Below, in pieces: positions 28,512 to 37,437 of a stretch of DNA of 64,000 nt. The stretch covers positions 107,604-171,603 of the forward strand of contig CAKQYA010000001.1 of NCBI GenBank assembly GCA_934293005.1, given 5' to 3'. A program made the position numbers and the translations under genes. Origin of the DNA: an uncultured Bacteroidaceae bacterium. Its GTDB lineage: Bacteria; Bacteroidota; Bacteroidia; Bacteroidales; Bacteroidaceae. Under the pieces are notes generated by a model. That model did no database searches and was not told the DNA's origin. It saw only the letters and a list, made by a program, of their open reading frames with translations. The stretch's first letter is position 1. Each line of letters begins with the position of its first letter.

Positions 28512-29373
28512 GACCTAAGATCTCTCCATAATAGGTTTCACAACCATTCTCTTTTTTTAAATATATCTTTTTCCAAGTTGTTTTAAAGAACTGTGTTTCT
28601 TGACACATCTTATGCCAGATCACATCATCATACAAAGCTTCACAATTTACACTTTGAAAGAAATATAGATATCGATTACTACACGGCAATTGATCTATTT
28701 CCCTCTTAAAAGCACTTGAAGAGTTATAGAAATATTCTATAATATAATCTATTAAGAAATAATCAACTAATTCATTGTACTTCCGCCAATATTCACAAAG
28801 AAAACTATAACAGAAAGAAGCCAAAGGATGACCTTGAGGAGCATACCATAGGAATCCACACCATCTATTTGAGGAAATGTAATCAGAACAGTCTTTTTGT
28901 CTTATGGTAAAAAGAGTACTGGGCATTTCTATAGTACTTGTAACATATATTGTCGCATCTAACCAAAAACCTCCATATGTTTTCAACAATGCGAAACGAA
29001 GAATGTCCGAAAAATGTGTCATTGTTATTAGACCTTGTTGCATTTTTTTGCATACATGTTCTGGAATACAAACATAGTCCGAATAATTACTCTCATCCAA
29101 AAGCACAACAGAAAAGTCGCCTTTATTTCTTAATATTGACTCGTAACAATTCCTTACGACATTTGGCATCTTGGATTTACCCTGAGCCCAAAAGACCCAT
29201 ATTGTATAGTTATCCTTTTTTGATGAATATTCACGAAATGAATTCTGTATATCATCTGCAAATCTGTACACAAATTTATGCACAGTCTCCTTATGACTAA
29301 GTCGAGTAAAATTCAATCCTATTTTACCCAACATAATATCACACAGTGTTGATATTTTATATAGAAAATCCAT
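28483..29373 (-). CDS. Capsular polysaccharide synthesis (Caps_synth-type) glycosyltransferase
   Basis: The 296-residue protein has YTIWVFWAQGKSKMPNVVRN at about 56-75, THFSDILRFALLKTYGGFWL at about 119-138 and DATIYVTSTIE following, the pattern of the Caps_synth family related to GT32. The usual DXD is present as D-A-T, as in other members. WCGFLWYAPQGHPLASFCY is the C-terminal block. It probably adds a sugar to the capsule repeat. Confidence 0.82.
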   Translation of the reverse strand: MDFLYKISTLCDIMLGKIGLNFTRLSHKETVHKFVYRFADDIQNSFREYSSKKDNYTIWVFWAQGKSKMPNVVRNCYESILRNKGDFSVVLLDESNYSDYVCIPEHVCKKMQQGLITMTHFSDILRFALLKTYGGFWLDATIYVTSTIEMPSTLFTIRQKDCSDYISSNRWCGFLWYAPQGHPLASFCYSFLCEYWRKYNELVDYFLIDYIIEYFYNSSSAFKREIDQLPCSNRYLYFFQSVNCEALYDDVIWHKMCQETQFFKTTWKKIYLKKENGCETYYGEILGHGIDNNTGI

Positions 29374-29396
29374 ATATAACTTTTCTCCTTAATCTA

Positions 29397-30338
29397 TTAT
29401 CGCAGATACCGCAAAAAACTAAACTGTGGTATTTTCTCACATTCTCGTATAATAGCGCATACACCCACTAAAAAAGAATAAATCATCAAAAATCGAAGAA
29501 TGCTATTCACTTGTATTGTGAATATATGATTCAACATATAAATTAGAGAAAAATGTAACATATAGTACAATATACTATCATTTCGGAAAGCCTTACACTT
29601 TTCTATATCTACGTCAATTTTTATTTTCAATGCCAACAATGTTAAAAGAATTGGATATACAAGTTTCGATATTACTCTAAATTCTACAATGAAAGATAAA
29701 GCAAACATCGAAACTAAAGCTATTATAAAAGGACATACACTATCTACCCGTTGGTTTATTTCCTTCGAATACTTTGCTATTAATGCACCAAACGAAAAAG
29801 CATAAGTGTGATAGAAAAAAGTATAATATGGATAAATTTTATCACTTATATTACCATACATATAGTCGTATGCAAAAAATAGATACACAATAGTTGATAA
29901 TATAGAACACACCCATAAATGTTTACGAAAAAGATAAACCAATGCAGTGTTTATCACAAGAGCTTTTATAAACCAATACCCCCCAAAAGAGCTTCTAAAA
30001 GGTATCACATACAGTAATTCCTTCCATGTTGCTTTCATGAAGAACTCAGGTATAGAAATAGGTAACATAAGAACAATCCATATAATATACAAAATAGAAA
30101 GTCGTTTCATAACATGCATTAAGATTTCCCTATTTCCATTTTCGTTATCCTGTATTCTACTATAAAAAAGATAAGCAGAAAGACTGAAAAACGTAGGCAC
30201 CGCGCATTCTGTCACATGGGAGTAAAATTCATAAAGTGCACATCTCTCCTCAAACAGTCCACAATGTGCTGAAACCACTAACATTGCAAGTATATATTTA
30301 AGTATATCAAATGTCTTATAATACTTCACAACCATCAA
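29397..30338 (-). CDS. Acyltransferase-3 family membrane protein
   Basis: The 313-residue protein has about ten hydrophobic helices and begins YYKTFDILKYILAMLVVSAH, with the family His near residue 25. It differs from the acyltransferase at 22842 in sequence, so it is not a recent duplicate. Codon use is strongly AT-biased. A role in O-acylation of the polysaccharide is inferred from family and neighbours. Confidence 0.8.
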   Translation of the reverse strand: MMVVKYYKTFDILKYILAMLVVSAHCGLFEERCALYEFYSHVTECAVPTFFSLSAYLFYSRIQDNENGNREILMHVMKRLSILYIIWIVLMLPISIPEFFMKATWKELLYVIPFRSSFGGYWFIKALVINTALVYLFRKHLWVCSILSTIVYLFFAYDYMYGNISDKIYPYYTFFYHTYAFSFGALIAKYSKEINQRVDSVCPFIIALVSMFALSFIVEFRVISKLVYPILLTLLALKIKIDVDIEKCKAFRNDSILYYMLHFSLIYMLNHIFTIQVNSILRFLMIYSFLVGVCAIIRECEKIPQFSFLRYLR

Positions 30339-30410
30339 CTTGTATAATCGTATTACTATTTTCTAAATGTCTTCAACATCCAGCCTTAACTATTTATAAA
30401 ATTCAGAGAA

Positions 30411-31370
30411 CTATCGTCTGAATCCATACAGCATACGATCAAGGAAAAAGCCTATTTCCATAATCAAATTAAATATGCGTGGACGATTAGACAAGAACCA
30501 TAAGGCTGAAGAATTTATCAGTCTAATTTGTTGATCCTGTGTAATCGTTGTCAAAGAATAAAACTCAATCTTTGCATTCCTTATAATACCATATACATTA
30601 TCCGATGATACAGTATTATACCTTACATAGTTTAAGAAAAAACCCATCATACTTTTCTGCAAGCAATCATTTCCATTATCCGAATAATAATGCATTATCT
30701 TAGCATGATCTAGAAATTTCATTCCTTTCATTTTATATTGACAATTCCACTCTCCTGAAAGCTCTTTGATTATTCTATTTTTTTTCTCATTCGTAGCACA
30801 TAAAGCAGGTTGATCATACATTACACCGCAATCAAATGACTTTATCAAATATTTATACCATGTATTAAAAAAATCCTGGGTTCCAGATGTATCTTTAGAA
30901 TATATAACACCACTATTATAATAAGGAACTCCCGTTGCATCGCCAAAACCAGCCTCTGCATATTTTCTGATGGTATTATTTTCATATAAAAGCAGATGGT
31001 CATTCAAATCTGCAACCATCGCTAGTTCGTAGTCACATTTATCAATTTCTTCCAAAGAATCACATACTAAAGTATCACAATCTAAATACAAGAAGGTTCC
31101 TTTTACAATTCTTCTAATATTAGTTTTCAGATATCTACTCTTTTCTCTTTGTGTATAATCTGTTGGACATTGAACCACATGAACAGAATCCGCCATATCT
31201 TTTACAAAAGATCTATTACCTTGTAGACCATCACAGGTCTCTTTGTCAATAACCAGTTCCACCACAGCATTTTTATTATGAATACGCAATGAACATATTG
31301 ATAATTGTAACTGCTCTATAAAAAAATCATCAGCAGAGCTGACAACGGCATAAACAACTTTAGTTTTCAT
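30411..31370 (-). CDS. GT8-like glycosyltransferase
   Basis: The 319-residue protein starts VVYAVVSSADDFFIEQLQLS, has FLYLDCDTLVCDSLEEID at about 94-111 (DCD metal site) and PYYNSGVIYSKDTSGTQDFF, typical of GT8 or the related nucleotide-diphospho-sugar transferase group. CQYKMKGMKFLDHAKIMHYY gives the C-terminal His. It is adjacent to the specificity domain of the ABC exporter, in the exchangeable AT-rich block. Confidence 0.82.
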   Translation of the reverse strand: MKTKVVYAVVSSADDFFIEQLQLSICSLRIHNKNAVVELVIDKETCDGLQGNRSFVKDMADSVHVVQCPTDYTQREKSRYLKTNIRRIVKGTFLYLDCDTLVCDSLEEIDKCDYELAMVADLNDHLLLYENNTIRKYAEAGFGDATGVPYYNSGVIYSKDTSGTQDFFNTWYKYLIKSFDCGVMYDQPALCATNEKKNRIIKELSGEWNCQYKMKGMKFLDHAKIMHYYSDNGNDCLQKSMMGFFLNYVRYNTVSSDNVYGIIRNAKIEFYSLTTITQDQQIRLINSSALWFLSNRPRIFNLIMEIGFFLDRMLYGFRR

Positions 31371-31410
31371 TTTCTACAAAAGAAATGTCACAATAACAAA
31401 AATTAAAACA

Positions 31411-32685
31411 CTACTGAGACAACAAGCCACAGAAACCTTCACTATCCAAATATAAAGGTCGTCCATATGTCTGATAACATCCCTCCACATGAAGATTACA
31501 GCACGCCTTACCTTGAACCAGATCCTGCACACGAGGTTCATATAACAAAAAATTAAGTTTATATTCTCCAGCTGCAAGATACTTTGGTAATTCAATCATT
31601 CTACTTATTACAAAAGGTCCTTTTCCCAACTTATTCACCTTTGCCAAGTACTTTGATTCAGCATATGTTGCCATAACTACATCATCTTTTCTTGACAATT
31701 GAATTTGTAAATCTATTTTCATTTCCGTATACAGACATCCACGCACTTCAATATCTATTGTATGTTTTCCTGACTCTATATCCAAACACGTAAAATCTGA
31801 CCCGTTTATCTTTATTGATTCTATACGAACTACTTGACTCACATATTTCAGCCTATCGATTATTTTAGAATTATCAGATTGGAAATTAGCACCTTCACCT
31901 ATATAATAGTTAACTGCATTCTCTGTACTTCCATCATAAACTAGCATTCCATTCTGAAGCACAATACCTCGCGTACAAAGATTCTTGACAGCTGCCATAT
32001 TATGACTGACAAACAAGACCGTTCGTCCCCCACCTTGGCTCACATCCTTCATCTTGCCCATAGCTTTCTTCTGAAACTCTGCATCTCCTACGGCAAGAAC
32101 CTCATCAACGACGAGAATTTCGGGTTCGAGGAAAGCGGCTACGGCAAAGCCGAGACGTACAGTCATGCCAGAGGAAAAACGCTTCACAGGCGTGTCGAGA
32201 TAACGCTCCACACCAGCAAAATCGACAATCTCATCAAGTTTGCGTGTTATCTCAGCCTTGGTCATGCCCATGATTGAGCCATTCATGTAGATATTCTCAC
32301 GAGCGGTCATCTCAGGATGGAACCCTGTGCCTACCTCAAGGAGAGATGCTATGCGTCCATTGTAACTGATGGAGCCTGTAGAAGGGGAAGTGATGCGCGA
32401 CAGCAATTTCAAGAGAGTAGACTTGCCTGCGCCATTCTTGCCAATGATGCCTACCACGTCACCCTGCTCCACCTTGAAGGAAATGTCTTTGAGCGCCCAC
32501 ACATAGTCTGAATGGCCTTTATGAGCACGGTCGTTAGTCTCACCTATCTTCAGGTAAGGGTCTTCCTTGCGCAAGACATTCATGGTCCACCAACGGTTGA
32601 GGTCGTGAGAAAGCGTACCTGTGCCCACACGGCCAAGTCGGTACTGTTTGCCCACATTGTCAAATTCGATTGCTATATTATTCAT
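31411..32685 (-). CDS. wzt: Polysaccharide ABC exporter ATPase with C-terminal sugar-recognition domain
   Basis: Residues 1-240 are a Wzt/TagH-type ATPase with Walker A GKNGAGKST (about 82-90), signature RFSSGMTVRLGFA (about 165-177), Walker B EILVVDEVLAVGD (about 184-196) and switch His in VSHNMAAVKN. Residues about 250-424 form the Wzt C-terminal domain that binds the end of the finished chain and decides which polymer is exported. Base composition changes abruptly near 31980-32060: the ATPase part is GC-balanced and the C-terminal part AT-rich, which marks a recombination junction. A MITE end lies 14 bp before the start codon. Confidence 0.92.
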   Translation of the reverse strand: MNNIAIEFDNVGKQYRLGRVGTGTLSHDLNRWWTMNVLRKEDPYLKIGETNDRAHKGHSDYVWALKDISFKVEQGDVVGIIGKNGAGKSTLLKLLSRITSPSTGSISYNGRIASLLEVGTGFHPEMTARENIYMNGSIMGMTKAEITRKLDEIVDFAGVERYLDTPVKRFSSGMTVRLGFAVAAFLEPEILVVDEVLAVGDAEFQKKAMGKMKDVSQGGGRTVLFVSHNMAAVKNLCTRGIVLQNGMLVYDGSTENAVNYYIGEGANFQSDNSKIIDRLKYVSQVVRIESIKINGSDFTCLDIESGKHTIDIEVRGCLYTEMKIDLQIQLSRKDDVVMATYAESKYLAKVNKLGKGPFVISRMIELPKYLAAGEYKLNFLLYEPRVQDLVQGKACCNLHVEGCYQTYGRPLYLDSEGFCGLLSQ

Positions 32686-32698
32686 TTAAAGTGATATT

Positions 32699-32720
32699 AA
32701 GCAGGTGTTCTAAATTTAAA
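32699..32720. repeat. Solo MITE end upstream of wzt
   Basis: AAGCAGGTGTTCTAAATTTA matches the terminal repeat of the 185-bp element over its first half. It fills most of the gap between wzm and wzt. Confidence 0.55.
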
Positions 32721-32732
32721 TAGAAGACACAC

Positions 32733-33572
32733 TCACACCGTGTCCATAAAGTTTCTCTCCGTGCGAGAGAATATCACCACTGCAAAAAACATAGTCACAC
32801 ACATGAAGCATGCGCTATAAAGCAGTCCGCACCAGTCGAGGTTGCCACATCCAAGAGTGGCATATTTAAATGCCTCAAAGATAGGTGTCAAAGGATTCAT
32901 CGCAATGATGTCACGATACTTCTCGGGTGCAGCCGAAAGGGGATAGATGACAGGAGTGGCATACATGAACAACTGCATTCCAAACTGTATAAGAAACTTC
33001 ATGTCCCTGTATTTTGTTATCATAGATGATATCACAAGACCCCAAGACATGCCATGCATGGCAAGCATGAGAATCAGCACTGGAAACATCAGCACACTCG
33101 CGTTGACATGAAGCGTGCCCTCTGGCAAGGTGAACACATAATATATATATATGATGACAAACATGCCAAGCTGTATCAGCATCTTCAGCAGCGCACTCGT
33201 GACACCCGACAATGGCACCACAAGACGAGGAAAATACACCTTGCCAAAGACATTGGCGTTGACGCCAAACACATCGCTTGACACGCTGAAGCATTCGTTG
33301 AAATAGCCCCACAACACGATGCCTGCCATATAGAAGAGAGGCTGAGGAGCTCCATCAGTAGAGATGCCTGCCAAACCGCCGAAGACAAACATGTACATTA
33401 TTGTGGTGAACAATGGCTGGATGACATACCACAGAGGTCCAAGTATTGTCTGCTTATATTGCGTGACTATGTCGCGACGCACATACATTCGGTACAGGTC
33501 GCGATAACGCCAGATGCCTTTGAGATCAATGTCAGACCACCTGCGGCTCGGCTTTATTACGGTTGTAAACAT
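32733..33572 (-). CDS. wzm: Polysaccharide ABC exporter permease (ABC-2 type)
   Basis: The 279-residue protein has six hydrophobic segments and the family N terminus RYRDLYRMYVRRDIVTQYKQ before TILGPLWYVIQPLFTTIMYM. MNPLTPIFEAFKYATLG near residue 225 is the usual C-terminal loop. It pairs with the ATPase 47 bp downstream to move lipid-linked polysaccharide across the inner membrane. GC content is normal for the locus, so it lies outside the AT-rich block. Confidence 0.92.
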   Translation of the reverse strand: MFTTVIKPSRRWSDIDLKGIWRYRDLYRMYVRRDIVTQYKQTILGPLWYVIQPLFTTIMYMFVFGGLAGISTDGAPQPLFYMAGIVLWGYFNECFSVSSDVFGVNANVFGKVYFPRLVVPLSGVTSALLKMLIQLGMFVIIYIYYVFTLPEGTLHVNASVLMFPVLILMLAMHGMSWGLVISSMITKYRDMKFLIQFGMQLFMYATPVIYPLSAAPEKYRDIIAMNPLTPIFEAFKYATLGCGNLDWCGLLYSACFMCVTMFFAVVIFSRTERNFMDTV

Positions 33573-33587
33573 GGGATTGTTTTTATT

Positions 33588-33673
33588 AAGTAGGTGCTCA
33601 AAGTTATTTTATGCCATCAAAGCAGGTCGCTATCATATTTACCGTACTCTCTCTGTCATCTTATTCTTCTGGC
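33588..33673. repeat. Half copy of the 185-bp MITE, reaching into a coding sequence
   Basis: From AAGTAGGTGCTCAAAGTTAT onward the sequence follows the copy at 43188 for about 85 bp, ending in TCATCTTATTCTTCTG against TCATCTTTTCCTTCTG. The last 13 bp lie within the 3' end of the GT4 gene at 33661, so the repeat contributes its stop codon and final residues. Confidence 0.7.
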
Positions 33674-34797
33674 GACACGCCATTTGTGATCAAGCTTTCA
33701 ATAGGAGCCATGAGAGCCTCTATGTCAAACTCATATCCACGCATCTCGCTCTTCGTGCGATACTCATCCAAGAGTTGAGGATTGTCAAGGAATTGCTTGA
33801 TGCCATCATACAGTCCGTTTTCTGAATTAGAGACCATGAGAGCGCACTCGCCATTCTTAAAGAGCTCATTGTTCTCAGGTGTCTTGGTGGCCACAATGGG
33901 CATGCCAAGAATGAGGGCCTTCACAGCAGCCGAACTGTAAGAGCAGCACACATACAACTGTCCATGCACTATATAACGGTATGGGTTAGGATGAGCACCA
34001 AAGAGCTTCACCTTGTTTTCCATTCCCTTATCCTTTATATAATGCTCCAGGATGCCCATCTCAAGACCGTCGCCAAACACCCAAAGACCTACATCGTAGC
34101 CTTCATTGTTCAACTTATACACCACTTTCAGAAGTCGGCCATACGCATTGTCTGCCTCCAGACGGCCTTGGGTGACAAGACGCACTGCCACCTTGTTGGG
34201 ATCCTCCTTTGTGGCATTGAGCGACTTGAGTCGAACCGACAAAGAATCGAGAGGTGAATAAATCATGCGGACAGGTTTGATGACATCAGGAAACTGTGCC
34301 TTAAAAGCCTCTTTAAGCAGATTGGTCGCACAGATGATTCCATCATACGTGTTGTAAGCCTTCACTTCATCCTCAGGATTTTTGTAAACCTCTGTGGTCC
34401 AATGGTTCTTGTTAAGGTCAGTATGCACCCATGCATATTTCTTTGCCTTTTTGTTGGTGGAGCAACTCATAAGTTTTGTCACGAAGCCTTCACCGCATGC
34501 AATCTCCACATCATATCCCTTGGGGATGTAAAGTCTGTATACCCACGACATAGGCAACTTGCGGTAAATCCATTTCGACTTGGTGCTGTCAACAGACCCT
34601 CTGATGAGATACTTGTATTTCACATTCTCCCTTATCTTCGATTCAAATGGTCCGCCCCTGTTGATGGAGCAAACTGTGACGTCATACTTAGACTTGTCGA
34701 TATATTCCACAACAGTAGACAAAGTCTTGGCAGCTTTGTCGCTATGCAATGATTCAATCACAAAAAGAACCTTGCGCTTGTGCATATTCTCTTCCAT
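33661..34797 (-). CDS. GT4-family glycosyltransferase with repeat-derived C terminus
   Basis: The 378-residue GT-B protein shows VLFVIESLHSDKAAKTL at the start and LVTQGRLEADNAYGRLL, VFGDGLEMGILEHYI and YVCCSYSSAAVKALILGMPI (about 278-297) in the donor domain. The last residues (PEE) and the stop codon fall in a truncated MITE-like repeat, so insertion or excision has probably trimmed or extended the end. It precedes the exporter genes and is the first sugar transferase after wza/wzc. Confidence 0.85.
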   Translation of the reverse strand: MEENMHKRKVLFVIESLHSDKAAKTLSTVVEYIDKSKYDVTVCSINRGGPFESKIRENVKYKYLIRGSVDSTKSKWIYRKLPMSWVYRLYIPKGYDVEIACGEGFVTKLMSCSTNKKAKKYAWVHTDLNKNHWTTEVYKNPEDEVKAYNTYDGIICATNLLKEAFKAQFPDVIKPVRMIYSPLDSLSVRLKSLNATKEDPNKVAVRLVTQGRLEADNAYGRLLKVVYKLNNEGYDVGLWVFGDGLEMGILEHYIKDKGMENKVKLFGAHPNPYRYIVHGQLYVCCSYSSAAVKALILGMPIVATKTPENNELFKNGECALMVSNSENGLYDGIKQFLDNPQLLDEYRTKSEMRGYEFDIEALMAPIESLITNGVSPEE

Positions 34798-34854
34798 ATA
34801 TAGTGCTGTATTTTTCTTTGTTAATGAATGATCGAGACTGTGCGATCCTGCTTA

Positions 34855-37329
34855 TCAGTCGTCATCACGGGTATAGCCGTATGAGCCATAGCGGTGATAG
34901 CTGCCATAATATGAGAAGGCATCGGCTGTGCCATTGAGGATAAGCGACATCTTTGGCAATTTGCCTTCCTCATAATAAGCTTGTATGTCAGGCAGAAGAC
35001 TCTTGTCAAGATATTCTGCCCTCACGATGAACAGCGTGGCATCTGCATACTTGCCTATGATCGACGCATCAGCAATAATCTCCACAGGAGGACAGTCGAG
35101 AATGATATAAGCATACTCGTCGCGCAATTCTTCAAGCAACTGCTCCAGACGCTCGTCAAAAAGCAGCTCCGTAGGGTTTGGAGGAATGGTGCCAACAGGC
35201 ACAATGTCCAGATACTGATGGGTGGCGTTGCGGATAACCACATCATCAAAACTGTCGGTCACGCCCGACAGGTAATCGGCAATGCCTATCTTGGGCTTGC
35301 CTACCATGGCAGAAAGCGATGCCTTGCGCAAGTCGAGGTCGATGGCCAGCACTTTCTGCTTTTTTATGGCAAATGATGTGATGAGATTGGTCACCACGAA
35401 TGTCTTGCCCGAGTTGGGGACAAAGGAGGTGTTCATAATCACACGTCCGCGTCCGCCCTTGGCTGTCATGAACTCGATGTTGGTTCGGATGACGCGGAAT
35501 GCCTCATTGATGACATTGCGCGAATGGTCCTTCACCAATATGTGCAGCGACTTGTCTTCCACAAAATCGTCAAGAGGAGAAATCATGTTCTTGATATTCT
35601 TGAAGAATCTCCTCCAAGGATCAAACAGTTTCTCATTCAATGTGCGGTGATGCCGATAAAGCGGTATCTCTCCGATGAACGGGATGGTGAGTTCCGACAG
35701 GTCTTTACGGCTGCGCACCTTGTTGTTCATTGCCTCAAGCAAGAATATCAGCAGCGCTGGCACGGCAAAGCCAACGATGAAGCCAATGCCCCATACCAGA
35801 TGAGGCACAGGCGATGTCGGCGTGTTGGAACCTGTTGGTGATGAGATGACTCGGTTGTTGTATGCTGTGAAAGCCAGCGAGAGTTCATTTTCCTCTCTCT
35901 TCTGCAAGAGATACAGATAGAGGTTCTCCTTCACTTTCTGCTGACGCTCCACAGACAGCAGATACTTCGACTGCGCTGGAGCTGAAGCTATCTTCTGATT
36001 GGCAGCTCCCTTCACCGACTGTGCCGACCTCAACGACACATTGAGAGTGGCTATGTAGTTGTCCATTGAAGCCACCAGCGAGTTGCGGAGTCCATCAAGC
36101 TGCTGGTCTTTCCTCTGCACAAGCGGGTTCTGCTCCGAAGTGACATTAAGCATGTTGTTGCGTGCCAGAAGCAGATTGTTATACTCGGTGATCTGACCTG
36201 TCAGGTTTGCGCTGTTGAAAGTTTGGTTGGATGGTATGAGCACATACTTGTTGGCTGGATTAGTCAGATAGTTGCGCACATATCGAGCCATATACAATTG
36301 GCTGTTGAGCTCTGTCGACTGAGCCGAAGCGTTATTGGCCTGCTCCACATACATGCTCGACACATCGCTTGCGCCAGAAGGAATAAGGTTGGCCGATTTA
36401 TAAGATGAGATGTCATCCTCGACGTTGCCAAGCTCTTTCTCTATCACAGCCAAGCGTTCCTTGATGAAGTCGGATGTGGCAAGAGTCTTGCGGTTGCAAT
36501 CGGCCATCCAACTGTCGTCATACACAGCCAGCAATGCCGAAATGACATTCTCAGCCCTCTGCGGACTCTCGTCTCTGTAGGTGAGGTTGATGATTGACGA
36601 CTGTCCGCCCACAGCATCCACACTAAGATTTGCCATGACTTTATTGATGGCCGACTGCAATGGCTGCCTGTCGACCCTCACCGTCAGTTGCATCGGAGCA
36701 TTATTGTCAACCTTCTCAACGTCGACATCGCCTATAGGTGTCTTCACCGTCTTGCCCACCTTGCCTTTCACTGTGCCTGAAAGAGGTTCGCCGCCACGGG
36801 TGAAGTCTGACATCACAAACGTGCCGTCACCTTTCATCTCGAAGATGAAATCGGCCGACTCCTGGTCATTCAACTGCATCGGCAGGATCTTCACCGGGAG
36901 CATGCTGCCATAAACTATCTCCTCATGGAAACGCCCCATGCCATAGCATGTCACGTCAAGACGCAGGTTTTTTACTGCTGCCGCAGCAAAGTCGCGCGAC
37001 TTAAGCGTGTACATCTCATCGGTGAGGTCTACGCCATTGCTGATAAACGACATCTGGTTCTGCACCTCCTTGGCGTCGTTCTTAATCTTTATCGACGCCG
37101 AACGTGTGTAAATGGGAGGTGTGGTCTTCAAATAGAGATAACTGCCAGCCAGTCCTAATCCGATGCAAAGGACAAAACAATACCACCTCGAGGCGAAGAG
37201 GCGAACTAATTCCATCACCTTAGCCATAGGGCTGACACTCCTCTGTATCTGCGCTGTTCCCGACAGTTGCGGAGCCACCGTTGCCGGAGATTGATTTTCA
37301 AGAGGTAACATATGCTTTCGCCAGGTCAA
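34855..37329 (-). CDS. Wzc-type polysaccharide co-polymerase and tyrosine autokinase
   Basis: The 824-residue protein has an N-terminal Wzz domain with membrane helix around 50-70, a long periplasmic coiled-coil region with GNVR-type features (about 290-500), a second helix near 515-540 and a cytoplasmic BY-kinase domain. Walker A appears as VPNSGKTFV (about 634-642), Walker A' as VLAIDLDLRK, Walker B as YIILDCPP. The C terminus ends in a tyrosine cluster (YYGSYHRYGSYGY) for autophosphorylation. It controls chain length and export with Wza. An ATG seven codons in is an alternative start. Confidence 0.93.
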   Translation of the reverse strand: MTWRKHMLPLENQSPATVAPQLSGTAQIQRSVSPMAKVMELVRLFASRWYCFVLCIGLGLAGSYLYLKTTPPIYTRSASIKIKNDAKEVQNQMSFISNGVDLTDEMYTLKSRDFAAAAVKNLRLDVTCYGMGRFHEEIVYGSMLPVKILPMQLNDQESADFIFEMKGDGTFVMSDFTRGGEPLSGTVKGKVGKTVKTPIGDVDVEKVDNNAPMQLTVRVDRQPLQSAINKVMANLSVDAVGGQSSIINLTYRDESPQRAENVISALLAVYDDSWMADCNRKTLATSDFIKERLAVIEKELGNVEDDISSYKSANLIPSGASDVSSMYVEQANNASAQSTELNSQLYMARYVRNYLTNPANKYVLIPSNQTFNSANLTGQITEYNNLLLARNNMLNVTSEQNPLVQRKDQQLDGLRNSLVASMDNYIATLNVSLRSAQSVKGAANQKIASAPAQSKYLLSVERQQKVKENLYLYLLQKREENELSLAFTAYNNRVISSPTGSNTPTSPVPHLVWGIGFIVGFAVPALLIFLLEAMNNKVRSRKDLSELTIPFIGEIPLYRHHRTLNEKLFDPWRRFFKNIKNMISPLDDFVEDKSLHILVKDHSRNVINEAFRVIRTNIEFMTAKGGRGRVIMNTSFVPNSGKTFVVTNLITSFAIKKQKVLAIDLDLRKASLSAMVGKPKIGIADYLSGVTDSFDDVVIRNATHQYLDIVPVGTIPPNPTELLFDERLEQLLEELRDEYAYIILDCPPVEIIADASIIGKYADATLFIVRAEYLDKSLLPDIQAYYEEGKLPKMSLILNGTADAFSYYGSYHRYGSYGYTRDDD

Positions 37330-37437
37330 TTGTCGACCTGTATAATTTTTTATATAATAGTATGTGAATATTTATTTCTGATTGCATGTGTCATGCCACA
37401 CCCGACAAGCTGCATGATACATGCCTGTCGAGCGCGC

